Shown: piece after piece, positions 23,735 to 31,121 of the stretch
How the letters are laid out: every line of letters begins with the position of its first letter
How positions within the stretch are numbered: position 1 is the stretch's first letter
Assembly: GCA_024102915.1 (NCBI GenBank)
Contig: JAGFJG010000101.1
Coordinates: forward strand, 1-38,210
Origin: Caldilineales bacterium
Lineage (GTDB): Bacteria; Chloroflexota; Anaerolineae; J102
DNA length: 38,210 bases
Direction of reading: 5' to 3'
The notes under the pieces: generated by a model
What the model was told of the DNA's origin: nothing
The model's input: only the letters and a program-made list of their open reading frames with translations
The model's database searches: none
Position numbers and translations under genes: made by a program

Positions 23735-25366
23735 TCACAATCGTCGCCCTCGCTTCCGCAAAACCCCGGACAAGGCAAGCAGAAACGGCCCCCAAATCAT
23801 GGCCACAATCAACGCGTGCACGCCCGTTTTGGACTGTCCTTTTGGCAAAGGCGCCAGAGCGAAATCGCCGACAACGTTAGCGGAGAGAGCGCCAAACCCC
23901 AGCCAAGGCAGCAACCGCCGCGTGAGCGTCGTGTCAGGCAGTAGGGCGGCCGGAACCAGCACCCACAACACGTACCAGTGCTGAAACCAGAACGCGCCGA
24001 CCACAAGATAAAGCATGAACACGGCGACAATCGTGCGCCAGAGCAGACGGTCGTCACTCCAATCGGGCGCGGGCGCTGATTTCCACCGGCGCGGCCGAAA
24101 GTCGAGCATCCACAAAGCGATTAGAACAGCGGCGACGAGAAAGAGCAGATTGGGGAGGCGAGCAGTCAATGGCCGGGCATCGGCTGCCGTCCAGCCTCGA
24201 TCATAAATCAGGAAGCTGTGCAGCACCCGCCAGGGCGAATTCGCCAGAAAGAGGCCGCGCTCGTGCAACATGCGCGGTAGTGAATCCCAACCGCCGAAGG
24301 GGAGATAGAGCAGCCACGAGAGCAGCGCCGCGCCAGCCGCGCCCAGAATCCCGAAGATCAGCGCTCGCCGCCAGCCCAACCGGCGAACCAGCCACAATCC
24401 GACGGCGGGCAAAACCAGCAATGCCACGAGTTTGACATGCGCCGCCAGAGCCAGGGTGAGCAAGGCAAGGAGCCAGTGTTGGCGTTGCAGCAGCCAGAGC
24501 GTCGCCAGCAAAAGCACGATCATGAGGGCGTCATTGTGCCCGCCCACTGCCGTCGATATGATCAAAACAGGGCTCCAGAGCCAGGCTGCCAGGGCCAAGT
24601 TGGCCAGGGCCGGGCGACTGCGCCGCACCAGGCTGGCGATCAGCGCGGCGGATATTGCGGTCAGACCGATGGCGACCAGGCGATAGGCCGTGAGATAAAC
24701 GACCAGGTTGCGGCAGGCCTGTGCTGATTGCGGGCACGAAATCTGTTGTGATCCCCACCACCCCACCGCCTGCAGCCCCTCACGCACGAGCGTCCCCGTG
24801 GCCGCGCTGACCATTTCCCACAGGGGGCCATAGGTGTCCACGTGGCTGTGCCAGGCCACATAGCGGAAGAAGGCGGCGCGGCGAAATTCCAGAGGCGTAT
24901 CGACCAGAGGATTCGCTCCCAACTCGGCCATCATCCGCCCGCGAAAGAGATAGTCAAAGATGTCGTGCGACTCGCCGCCCGGCCCCACCGCCAACAGAAT
25001 CAGGCTGCACGCCAGCCAGGTCAGGAGGATAATGCGTCGAATCCAGCGGTCGGCAGGCTGGGCGCTTCGCTCGTGAAGATGGCGCAGCGCCCGGATGTAA
25101 AGCAATGTCAGGGCAAGGTAAACTGCCAGGTGAAAGCCCAACCCCAGCCACGTCGTCTGTCCGACCAGATTGACCCAGGATGCGCGTGGATTTTCCAGGC
25201 TGGGGCCAAGCGGATAGCGCACCGCCAGCAACGTATAAAGCCCGGCGCTGACCACACCCATCAAAATAAGAGTGCGGCGAGCGCGGCGGGCGTCGTCCGT
25301 ATCTATGGGGTTGAGATTTCCGTTTCCCGTCTCTACAGGCTCCACTTCACCCCGCAATACTGGCAC
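23735..25366 (-). CDS. Polytopic GT-C-type glycosyltransferase (mannosyltransferase-like, GT87/MptB type)
   Basis: A 543-residue integral membrane protein with roughly 12 hydrophobic helices. After the first helices an extracytoplasmic loop carries SHDIFDYLFRGRMMAELGANPLVDTP and, later, DTYGPLWEMV. This is the acidic/aromatic arrangement of polyprenyl-phosphate-dependent mannosyltransferases (D..DY...GR....NP and YGP). Such enzymes use lipid-linked sugars made by GT2 synthases; a GT2 gene is present in the same cluster. Its first about 11 codons overlap the end of the preceding radical SAM gene by 34 bases; a later start is possible since the first helix begins near residue 33. The acceptor is unknown. 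Confidence 0.85.
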   Translation of the reverse strand: MPVLRGEVEPVETGNGNLNPIDTDDARRARRTLILMGVVSAGLYTLLAVRYPLGPSLENPRASWVNLVGQTTWLGLGFHLAVYLALTLLYIRALRHLHERSAQPADRWIRRIILLTWLACSLILLAVGPGGESHDIFDYLFRGRMMAELGANPLVDTPLEFRRAAFFRYVAWHSHVDTYGPLWEMVSAATGTLVREGLQAVGWWGSQQISCPQSAQACRNLVVYLTAYRLVAIGLTAISAALIASLVRRSRPALANLALAAWLWSPVLIISTAVGGHNDALMIVLLLATLWLLQRQHWLLALLTLALAAHVKLVALLVLPAVGLWLVRRLGWRRALIFGILGAAGAALLSWLLYLPFGGWDSLPRMLHERGLFLANSPWRVLHSFLIYDRGWTAADARPLTARLPNLLFLVAAVLIALWMLDFRPRRWKSAPAPDWSDDRLLWRTIVAVFMLYLVVGAFWFQHWYVLWVLVPAALLPDTTLTRRLLPWLGFGALSANVVGDFALAPLPKGQSKTGVHALIVAMIWGPFLLALSGVLRKRGRRL

Positions 25367-26370
25367 GGCCAGGGGGATGGCGACTCTCCGAGCACCGCCG
25401 CCCGCAATTCCTGATATCGTTCACCGTTCCACACATCGGCCAGCGGCTGCTCGAAGATGTTGCCAAGTTGAATGCTTTGATAGTCGGCGGCGGCGAAGGG
25501 GGCGATGCAGCACGGCAGGGCGTTGCCGTTGGCCGTGATGTACATCAGCACCCACGGACGCATGCAACCCTGCCAGGGGTGCTCGCCCTTGACGGCAACG
25601 CTCTCGTGCGGCGTGGTGGCGCCGGAAGCCTGAAAGCGGATGCCCAGGTCGGCGGCCAGTTGTTCGCACTTTGCGATCAGTTCCGCCTGTTGTTCTTCCA
25701 ATGAGGCATACAGGGATTGTTCCGCCGTCATCGTCGTATCGAGTTGCGGGCGGCTGCCATCGCCAAAGTAGACCAATCGCTGCAAATAGACTTCGGGCAC
25801 GCCCAGGTCAGCGCCGAGGCGCACGAAGTCGGGCAACTGGTGCAAATTCTCTCGCATCCCCACCAGCCACAACGACACGCGCGGCCGGTTACATCCGCCA
25901 TGCCGATCGATAAAAGCGCGCAGATTATCCAGAATCCGGGGCAAGCTATCGACGCCGCGCAATCGGGCATAGAGTTCGGGCGTCACGGCGTCAATGGAAA
26001 CGCGCAGTTCGTCCAGGCCCGCCTCCACCAGGGCATCCCCGCGAGCCTGGTTGAGCAAAATGGCGTTCGAGTTGAAAAGCGTCTGAGCACCGCGCGCTTT
26101 GAGATGGGCGACAAAACGTGGCAAATCACGATTGAGCAAAGGCTCGCCGATGCCATGCAAGACCGCCCGCTCGATCTGCGGGACCTGATCGACGATGCGA
26201 CGGAAATTCTCCCACGAAAGAGTGTACTTAGGTTCGTGCGGCAGGAAATAATCGTAGGTCAACGGGCAGGAAATGCACAGCGAGTTGCAATGATTGGTGA
26301 CCTCGATATAAAGCTGGCGGGGAAGCTCATCCGCATGGGTCGAGCGAGAATGCAAGGGGATGGTGATCAT
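25333..26370 (-). CDS. Radical SAM/SPASM protein, second of the pair
   Basis: A 345-residue radical SAM enzyme. The [4Fe-4S]-SAM motif CX3CX2C is Cys28, Cys32, Cys35 in EVTNHCNSLCISCPL. GIGEPLLNRDL is a SAM-binding GGE-like motif, and LDELRVSIDAVTPELYARLRG follows. The C-terminal cysteines in GCMRPWVLMYITANGNALPCCIAPF and the final CQYC fit a SPASM/twitch auxiliary-cluster domain. SPASM enzymes often modify peptides but also act on small molecules; no precursor peptide was recognised nearby. It starts six bases after the other radical SAM gene, so the two are co-translated. Any reaction would release 5'-deoxyadenosine or reform SAM. Confidence 0.92.
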   Translation of the reverse strand: MITIPLHSRSTHADELPRQLYIEVTNHCNSLCISCPLTYDYFLPHEPKYTLSWENFRRIVDQVPQIERAVLHGIGEPLLNRDLPRFVAHLKARGAQTLFNSNAILLNQARGDALVEAGLDELRVSIDAVTPELYARLRGVDSLPRILDNLRAFIDRHGGCNRPRVSLWLVGMRENLHQLPDFVRLGADLGVPEVYLQRLVYFGDGSRPQLDTTMTAEQSLYASLEEQQAELIAKCEQLAADLGIRFQASGATTPHESVAVKGEHPWQGCMRPWVLMYITANGNALPCCIAPFAAADYQSIQLGNIFEQPLADVWNGERYQELRAAVLGESPSPWPCQYCGVKWSL

Positions 26371-26376
26371 GCCGAA

Positions 26377-27369
26377 TCACATGACGATTGTGGTGCAGAC
26401 GTTGCGGCTGCGCACCAGATCGACTTGCGGGGCAGGCGTCCAATCCAGCGTGATCTGGTCGCCGCGAGCCCACGGACAGTACTCGTCATGGCCTGACCAA
26501 TTTCCCTCCAAAGCCCGGCGGCTGGCGCAACCGCCCTGACACCGGCAACCGGCAGCGTTTGCGGGCACATCGCGCGCCTGTTGAAAATAGGAGTGCTCCA
26601 AAACGGACTCGCCTCTATCCGGCAAGTCGGAGACAGTCAGGGGCGAGTCGCCCGTCACCGGCCAGTAAACGCAAGGGATGATGCGCCCGCGCATGTCGAA
26701 GCGGATGCTGTTGCGGCCACAGGGGGATTGTACGTCGGGCAGACCCATGACCGCCCGCACGATCGGTTCGCTGCAACTCACCACCTGTCCCGCCGCGAAC
26801 AGCTGGCGATAAGCATCCCAAAACTGAACATATGTGAGGCGATAAAAATCGCTGCGCACCGCCTGATAAACATTCACGCGCAGCATCACGCCCAACGACT
26901 GCGCCAGCCCCACCATCTCCGCCATTTTGTCCCAATTCGTGCTCATCAGCGTGCAGAGGATGGAAACGCGTTTGCCCTGCCCCTGGCAATGAGCGATGGC
27001 CTCGTGCACCAGATCCCAATTGCCGGGACCGCGCAGCCCGTCCTGTTGCTCGCGCGTGGGATAATCGACCGAAAGCTCCACATCATGAAACTTGCCCAGC
27101 AAGTCGTCGCCCATGTTCATGAGACTGTGGCCGTTGGAAGCGATGCTGAGCTTGACGCCCTGGCCGGACAAATACCGCACGATAGCGCCGAATTCGGGGT
27201 GGAGCAGGTTCTCTCCTGTGCCCATGCCCATGCTGCTCACGGGCAAAGTCTCGCAGATGGTGCGGATATCGGCCAGGGAAACATAGTCGATGCGATCGGT
27301 GGGGCGATAGCAATGAGCGCAGGTCAGGTTACAGGCGTTGGTCAGACCGATGCCGACGGAATAGGCCAT
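26377..27369 (-). CDS. Radical SAM/SPASM protein, first of the pair
   Basis: A 330-residue radical SAM enzyme with CX3CX2C at Cys13, Cys17 and Cys20 (TNACNLTCAHCYRP). MGMGTGENLLHPEFG serves as the GGE-like SAM motif, and LSVDYPTREQQDGLRGPG follows. The C-terminal half has SPASM-like cysteines: SPCGRNSIRFDMRGRIIPC, then CRCQGGC and EYCPW. This protein is clearly different from its neighbour outside the core, so the pair is not a recent duplication. Its ribosome binding site (AAAGGAGAG) is strong. It follows the methyltransferase gene by ten bases. Substrate unknown. Confidence 0.92.
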   Translation of the reverse strand: MAYSVGIGLTNACNLTCAHCYRPTDRIDYVSLADIRTICETLPVSSMGMGTGENLLHPEFGAIVRYLSGQGVKLSIASNGHSLMNMGDDLLGKFHDVELSVDYPTREQQDGLRGPGNWDLVHEAIAHCQGQGKRVSILCTLMSTNWDKMAEMVGLAQSLGVMLRVNVYQAVRSDFYRLTYVQFWDAYRQLFAAGQVVSCSEPIVRAVMGLPDVQSPCGRNSIRFDMRGRIIPCVYWPVTGDSPLTVSDLPDRGESVLEHSYFQQARDVPANAAGCRCQGGCASRRALEGNWSGHDEYCPWARGDQITLDWTPAPQVDLVRSRNVCTTIVM

Positions 27370-27379
27370 GATCTCTCCT

Positions 27380-28189
27380 TTAGGTGGCGGGATTGCGGGC
27401 GACGACGATGTATTCGTTCATGGTGGCGAGAAAACTCCCTTGGGCCAGCCGGTCATCGATTTCGGCCAGCCAGCCGGTTTTTTCGTCTATGGTGATGACG
27501 CTGTGCGCGAAGGCGAGGTCGGCGCAGCGGCGCAGGCTGGCGGCGAGTGTGCCGCTGTCATCCCGGGCGATGGCGGCCCAAACCCGCACGTCCACACGCC
27601 CCCAACCGGTCGCCAGACAATGCCGCACGAGTTGTCGCCCCATCCAGTTTTCGCCGTCGATATGGTCGGTGCGCCAGTCGATGATCCGGCGGGTCAGGGC
27701 GCGGTCGCTATGATCCAACGCCGCCGTCCCCCAGTCCGCCTCCAGGATGGCGATGCGACCGAGGGGACGCACGATCCGCCGCGCCTCGCGCAAGATGCCC
27801 TGCGGGTCGTCCACGTGCATGAGCAGGCGGGCCGCGGTGGCCGCGTCGAAGCTGGCGTCGGCGCAGGGCAAAGCCTGAGAGTCGGCCTGTTGGTAACGCA
27901 ATCCCGGCATGGCTGGCTGACTCTCGGCGAAATCGAGCATCGCCCGGCTGATGTCCACGCCCAGCACCTCGCCCTGCGGCTGCACTCGTGCCGCCACGCG
28001 CCGGGCGATCACGCCGGCGCCGCAGCCGAGGTCGATCACCCGCTCGCCCGGTTGCGGGGCCAGGGCGTCGATCAGGGCGTCGTGCGCGGCGGATTGGTCG
28101 GGGCGCTGGCTGCGAGCGTCGATGAAAGCGGCCAGTTCGGCGGCGGCCTGTGGCGACAGGTCATCGGGATTCGACCAGGGATTGCTCAT
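27380..28189 (-). CDS. Class I SAM-dependent methyltransferase
   Basis: A 269-residue methyltransferase. The SAM site ERVIDLGCGAGVIARRVA, GEVLGVDISRAMLDFAE, DSQALPCADASFDAATAARLLMHVDDP and EARRIVRPLGRIAILEADWGT give the standard motifs I-III in order. The C-terminal portion beyond about residue 170 resembles family members acting on polyketide, quinone or lipid substrates, but no specific match is claimed. It lacks the cysteines expected for an arsenite methyltransferase. Its ATG overlaps the GT2 stop by four bases (ATGA). Confidence 0.88.
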   Translation of the reverse strand: MSNPWSNPDDLSPQAAAELAAFIDARSQRPDQSAAHDALIDALAPQPGERVIDLGCGAGVIARRVAARVQPQGEVLGVDISRAMLDFAESQPAMPGLRYQQADSQALPCADASFDAATAARLLMHVDDPQGILREARRIVRPLGRIAILEADWGTAALDHSDRALTRRIIDWRTDHIDGENWMGRQLVRHCLATGWGRVDVRVWAAIARDDSGTLAASLRRCADLAFAHSVITIDEKTGWLAEIDDRLAQGSFLATMNEYIVVARNPAT

Positions 28190-28899
28190 GCCATCTTGCT
28201 CCGGCCCACCGGTCGAGGACGCCCGGCCAGCGCATAACGAAACACGACGGTGAGGATGCGATACCCGGCCAGCACAGTGCCGCGCACAGTCCCGCCCACT
28301 TTCGACTGGCCGGCAAGGCGAGGACGATACGTCACCGGCGCTTCGATGATAACGGCGTGGCGGCGCGCTGCCTTCACCATCATCTCCACCGGCCAGCCAT
28401 AGGTGCGCTCCCGCATGTCTAGGTCTTCCAATAAATCCCGGCGGATGGCGCGAAAGGGGCCCAGGTCGGTGAGATGTACACCGTACAGAATGCGCAACAA
28501 CCGGGCGACAAGTCGATTCCCAAAAGCCTGATGGCCGGGCATGGCGCCGGGCGTCATCCCGCCCAACATACGCGACCCCAGCGCCAGATCGGCCTCGCCG
28601 CGGTCAATCAGCTGCACGAGCACCGCCAGTTCCGCCGGGATGAAACTGCCATCGCCATCCATAAAGACCAGCACATCGCCCCGCGCCGCGGCCACACCGG
28701 CAGTACAGGCATAGCCATAGCCGCGACGCTCCTCGACCACCACCTCGGCTCCGGCTGATTGGGCGACTTCGCCCGTGCCGTCGGTCGAGCCGTTGTCCAC
28801 CACAATGATCTGATCCACCAACCCCAGCGGCAATTCGGCCAGCAAGGGGCCGATGCAATCGGCTTCGTTCAGGGCGGGGATAATCAAAGAGACGCGCAT
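28186..28899 (-). CDS. Family 2 glycosyltransferase (polyprenyl-phosphate sugar synthase-like)
   Basis: A 237-residue GT2 enzyme. The GT-A fold signature is complete: VSLIIPALNEADCIGPLL, DQIIVVDNGSTDGTGEVA, GYGYACTAGVAAARGDVLVFMDGDGSF (with the DGD metal site) and LALGSRMLGG. The C-terminal RTYGWPVEMMVKAARR, then EAPVTYRPRLAGQSKVGGT, is typical of dolichyl/undecaprenyl-phosphate glycosyltransferase-like enzymes. There is no C-terminal membrane anchor, so it acts at the inner face of the membrane as a soluble or peripheral enzyme. It may supply the lipid-linked sugar for the GT-C enzyme downstream. Confidence 0.92.
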   Translation of the reverse strand: MRVSLIIPALNEADCIGPLLAELPLGLVDQIIVVDNGSTDGTGEVAQSAGAEVVVEERRGYGYACTAGVAAARGDVLVFMDGDGSFIPAELAVLVQLIDRGEADLALGSRMLGGMTPGAMPGHQAFGNRLVARLLRILYGVHLTDLGPFRAIRRDLLEDLDMRERTYGWPVEMMVKAARRHAVIIEAPVTYRPRLAGQSKVGGTVRGTVLAGYRILTVVFRYALAGRPRPVGRSKMA

Positions 28900-28912
28900 G
28901 AGGTCGGGCGAT

Positions 28913-29602
28913 TCACCATTGCAAATCGGCCAGCAAGCGCCGGGTGTGCGGCGCTAATCCGTTGGACGAAACGCGCAGATCCGACCGCAGGCGCTGAAGA
29001 TCGGTCACGGTGTCCACGTCATACCATTCGGGCAATAGCGAAACAGTGAGGTCGAGTTTGGCAGCCTGGGCCAGGGTGTCGGTCAAGACGTGCGGCGTGC
29101 TCATCTGCACCTCGCACAACAGCACCGGTTGCGGGCGCTTCAAGCCGATCAGATAATAGCCGCCATCGCTGCATGGGCCGAGCACAACGTCGGCGGATTC
29201 CAGGCGGGCGAAAGCCTCGGTCACGTAGGCAGCGGGGAGAGTGGGGCTGTCGCTGCTCATCACTACGGCCCGATCGAATTCCTGCAACGCTGACTGCAAC
29301 AAGTTATCGAGCCGTTCGCCCAGGGACTGGCCTTGCTGCGGCGTCAGGCGCATGTCGGGCGCGAGCGTTTGGAAGAAACCACGGGCATCGGCGGGCAGAT
29401 AGGCGACGGCGGGCTGTACATCGGGCACGCGGCGCATGATATCGAGCACGTCGTGCAGGAAGCATTCATAGAGACTGGCGGCTGTGTCGGCCCCCAGCGG
29501 CGGGCTGAGGCGGGTCTTGGTCTGGCCGGCGGCGGGTCTCTTGGCTACGACGATGAGAGCGCCACGCCCGGTTGACGGTGATGTCATCTGCGACTCGATC
29601 AT
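28913..29602 (-). CDS. DUF2064 glycosyltransferase-like protein
   Basis: A 229-residue GT-A-like protein of the DUF2064 family (the one called TIGR04282 in arsenosugar clusters). It starts ALIVVAKRPAAGQTKTRLSPPLG, which resembles sugar-nucleotidyltransferase loops. It continues with GQSLGERLDNLL, AVVMSSDSPTLPAAYV, VVLGPCSDGGYYLIGL and WYDVDTVTDLQRL. These are the family's conserved blocks. Proteins of this type often sit beside a GT2 enzyme, as here (13-base gap). Although arsenosugar genes carry the same pair, no arsenic methyltransferase or ars gene is seen, so an arsenic role is not claimed. Confidence 0.88.
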   Translation of the reverse strand: MIESQMTSPSTGRGALIVVAKRPAAGQTKTRLSPPLGADTAASLYECFLHDVLDIMRRVPDVQPAVAYLPADARGFFQTLAPDMRLTPQQGQSLGERLDNLLQSALQEFDRAVVMSSDSPTLPAAYVTEAFARLESADVVLGPCSDGGYYLIGLKRPQPVLLCEVQMSTPHVLTDTLAQAAKLDLTVSLLPEWYDVDTVTDLQRLRSDLRVSSNGLAPHTRRLLADLQW

Positions 29603-29607
29603 CGATC

Positions 29608-30282
29608 TCAGGTCAGGGCCAGGGCGATACGGGCCAGACGGTTGCCGCGTTCACTGGATGCGGACAGCCGCGGGCGCAAGCGGGCGTCGATGCCCACGAA
29701 TCGTCCTGCCGCCGCGCCCAGCAAGGCTATCGACAGCAGCAAGATGGCCCCGTACGCCCATTCCCACTCGTAGGGACGCGGGATGTTGGCCAGACCGATG
29801 TAGAGCTGGCCGACAACGCCGATCGCCACGACCGCGCCCAGCCGGGAGAATAAGCCCAGAAGCATGGAGAGGAATATCCAGAATTCGGCCAGCCAGATCA
29901 ACCAGCCAAATAGACTGATGTTGGGGATGAGCAGGTTATCCAATAGCAAGGCGTTCATTTTGGCGATGGGGGCGATATTGATTGCGACGCGCGGCAAGCC
30001 GGCCGGTCGCATGTCGGACATGAGCACCAGACGATCTTGCGGCGCGTAAATCGATTCCATGCCCATCCAGAAACACAGCCCGCCGCTGCCATTGCCCGTC
30101 CAGTAATTCTCCGCCGCCGGTTGCGGGAAGGCGAAATCGTTGGTGCAGCCGAAGTCGGGGGGGAGCTTCCACCAGAGTTGGGTGAAGAAGAGGTAAGCCA
30201 GGCCCAGGCGGGCGATCAGGATGCAGATGTTGTAAAGCCTGGAATCCCATTTGCCGGGCCGGGCATTGTTGGATTCGGACAT
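29608..30282 (-). CDS. DoxX-like integral membrane protein
   Basis: A 224-residue membrane protein with helices near residues 20-38, 120-145, 148-165 and 175-195. The first helix (LIARLGLAYLFFTQLWWKLPP) and the later WLAEFWIFLSMLLGLFSRLGAVVAIG resemble DoxX/DoxD-type proteins. The loop of about 80 residues between helices 1 and 2 contains Trp/Cys-rich GNGSGGLCFWMG and is longer than usual. DoxX-like proteins are linked to quinone or thiosulfate redox reactions, but function is rarely proven. It lies 30 bases after NUDIX and 5 bases before DUF2064, so it belongs to the same cluster. Confidence 0.78.
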   Translation of the reverse strand: MSESNNARPGKWDSRLYNICILIARLGLAYLFFTQLWWKLPPDFGCTNDFAFPQPAAENYWTGNGSGGLCFWMGMESIYAPQDRLVLMSDMRPAGLPRVAINIAPIAKMNALLLDNLLIPNISLFGWLIWLAEFWIFLSMLLGLFSRLGAVVAIGVVGQLYIGLANIPRPYEWEWAYGAILLLSIALLGAAAGRFVGIDARLRPRLSASSERGNRLARIALALT

Positions 30283-30312
30283 GGGGCGTCTCCTTGTGAG
30301 GGGAGGAATAAT

Positions 30313-30861
30313 TTAACCGAACTGATTGCGCAGGCGGGCGGCATGCAAAATAGCGATCACAGACATGCTGTCGCGGATTTCGCTGCGCACAACCATATCC
30401 AATGCCTGAGCAAAGGAAAAGACGGCAAGTTCGAAGTCTTCGGTGTCGTCGGGAGGCAGGGCGGACGGCGTGAGATCGTAGCCGAGGTAAAGGTGGGCGG
30501 TCTCGACGCAGACGCTCTTCGACGTGTAATAGCTGCTCACCCACTCCAGACGGCCAGCCGTGTACCCGGCCTCTTCCTGAAGCTCGCGCAGCGCAGCCTG
30601 TTCGGGCGCTTCCCCTGGATTCATGCCGCCGGTGGGCATTTCCCAACGATGATTCTCACCGAAGATGTAACGATATTGGCGGCACAGGATTACGTGATCG
30701 TCATCGACGAAGGGCAGAACGCCCACGCATTCGCCGAAAGTCACCACGCCGTAAATGGTAGTGCGGCCATTGGGCAATTCGGCGATATCCTCGCGCAGTT
30801 GCATCCATTTGTTTTCGTAGATAGGCCGACTGCTGAGGGTTTTCCAGGGGGTGGGAGCCAT
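30313..30861 (-). CDS. NUDIX hydrolase (ADP-ribose pyrophosphatase-like)
   Basis: A 182-residue protein with a complete Nudix box at residues 78-100 (GGMNPGEAP through RELQEEAGY), which binds the metal and cleaves a nucleoside diphosphate linked to another moiety. The upstream VILCRQYRYIFGENHRWEMPTGG segment is characteristic of ADP-ribose/ADP-sugar pyrophosphatases. Exact substrate cannot be read. It is first in the cluster that runs down to mtnA, but might equally be a housekeeping gene that happens to start the transcript. The next upstream gene is 260 bases away. Confidence 0.92.
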   Translation of the reverse strand: MAPTPWKTLSSRPIYENKWMQLREDIAELPNGRTTIYGVVTFGECVGVLPFVDDDHVILCRQYRYIFGENHRWEMPTGGMNPGEAPEQAALRELQEEAGYTAGRLEWVSSYYTSKSVCVETAHLYLGYDLTPSALPPDDTEDFELAVFSFAQALDMVVRSEIRDSMSVIAILHAARLRNQFG

Positions 30862-30923
30862 GGCTGCCTTTTGAGTGCGGGAAAAGCGGGGTTCCCGTCA
30901 TTTGCGATGCCGATAGTCTGATT

Positions 30924-30947
30924 AAACAGGGCTATCCTTACCTGTTT
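30924..30947. repeat. Short inverted repeat upstream of the NUDIX gene
   Basis: AAACAGG (30924-30930) and CCTGTTT (30941-30947) form a 7-bp stem with a 10-base loop. It lies about 65 bases upstream of the NUDIX start. It could be an operator or part of a weak terminator for the MFS gene; no T-tract follows on either strand. Confidence 0.3.
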
Positions 30948-31022
30948 CTATGCGCAATCTTACAAAAAGATTACCAGGCGAGAGGTATGACTGACGAGGA
31001 TAGTATTAAAACCATGAAGATC

Positions 31023-31091
31023 ATCCGCAGATTTCGCAGATGACGCAGATCCTTCGATGTCCAATCTGTGTCATCTGCGAAATCTGCGGAT
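31023..31091. repeat. Long near-perfect inverted repeat (28-bp arms)
   Basis: Arms 31023-31050 and 31064-31091 pair at 27 of 28 positions, the exception being compatible with G-U pairing, with a 13-base loop. The arm itself is made of repeated CGCAGAT-like blocks. It sits 30 bases past the MFS stop. It may end MFS transcription, but the lack of a T-tract and the arm style resemble dispersed palindromic elements built on the ATCTGCG motif seen in many bacterial genomes. Confidence 0.7.
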
Positions 31092-31121
31092 AAACTCTTT
31101 GAGTTGCGGTCGGGCATGGTT

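Noticed and set aside
25333..27369. Ribosomally made, modified peptide (RiPP) cluster based on two SPASM proteins
   Set aside because: No short precursor gene with a leader-core layout, no peptidase and no peptide exporter was found; the glycosyltransferases suit a non-peptide product better.
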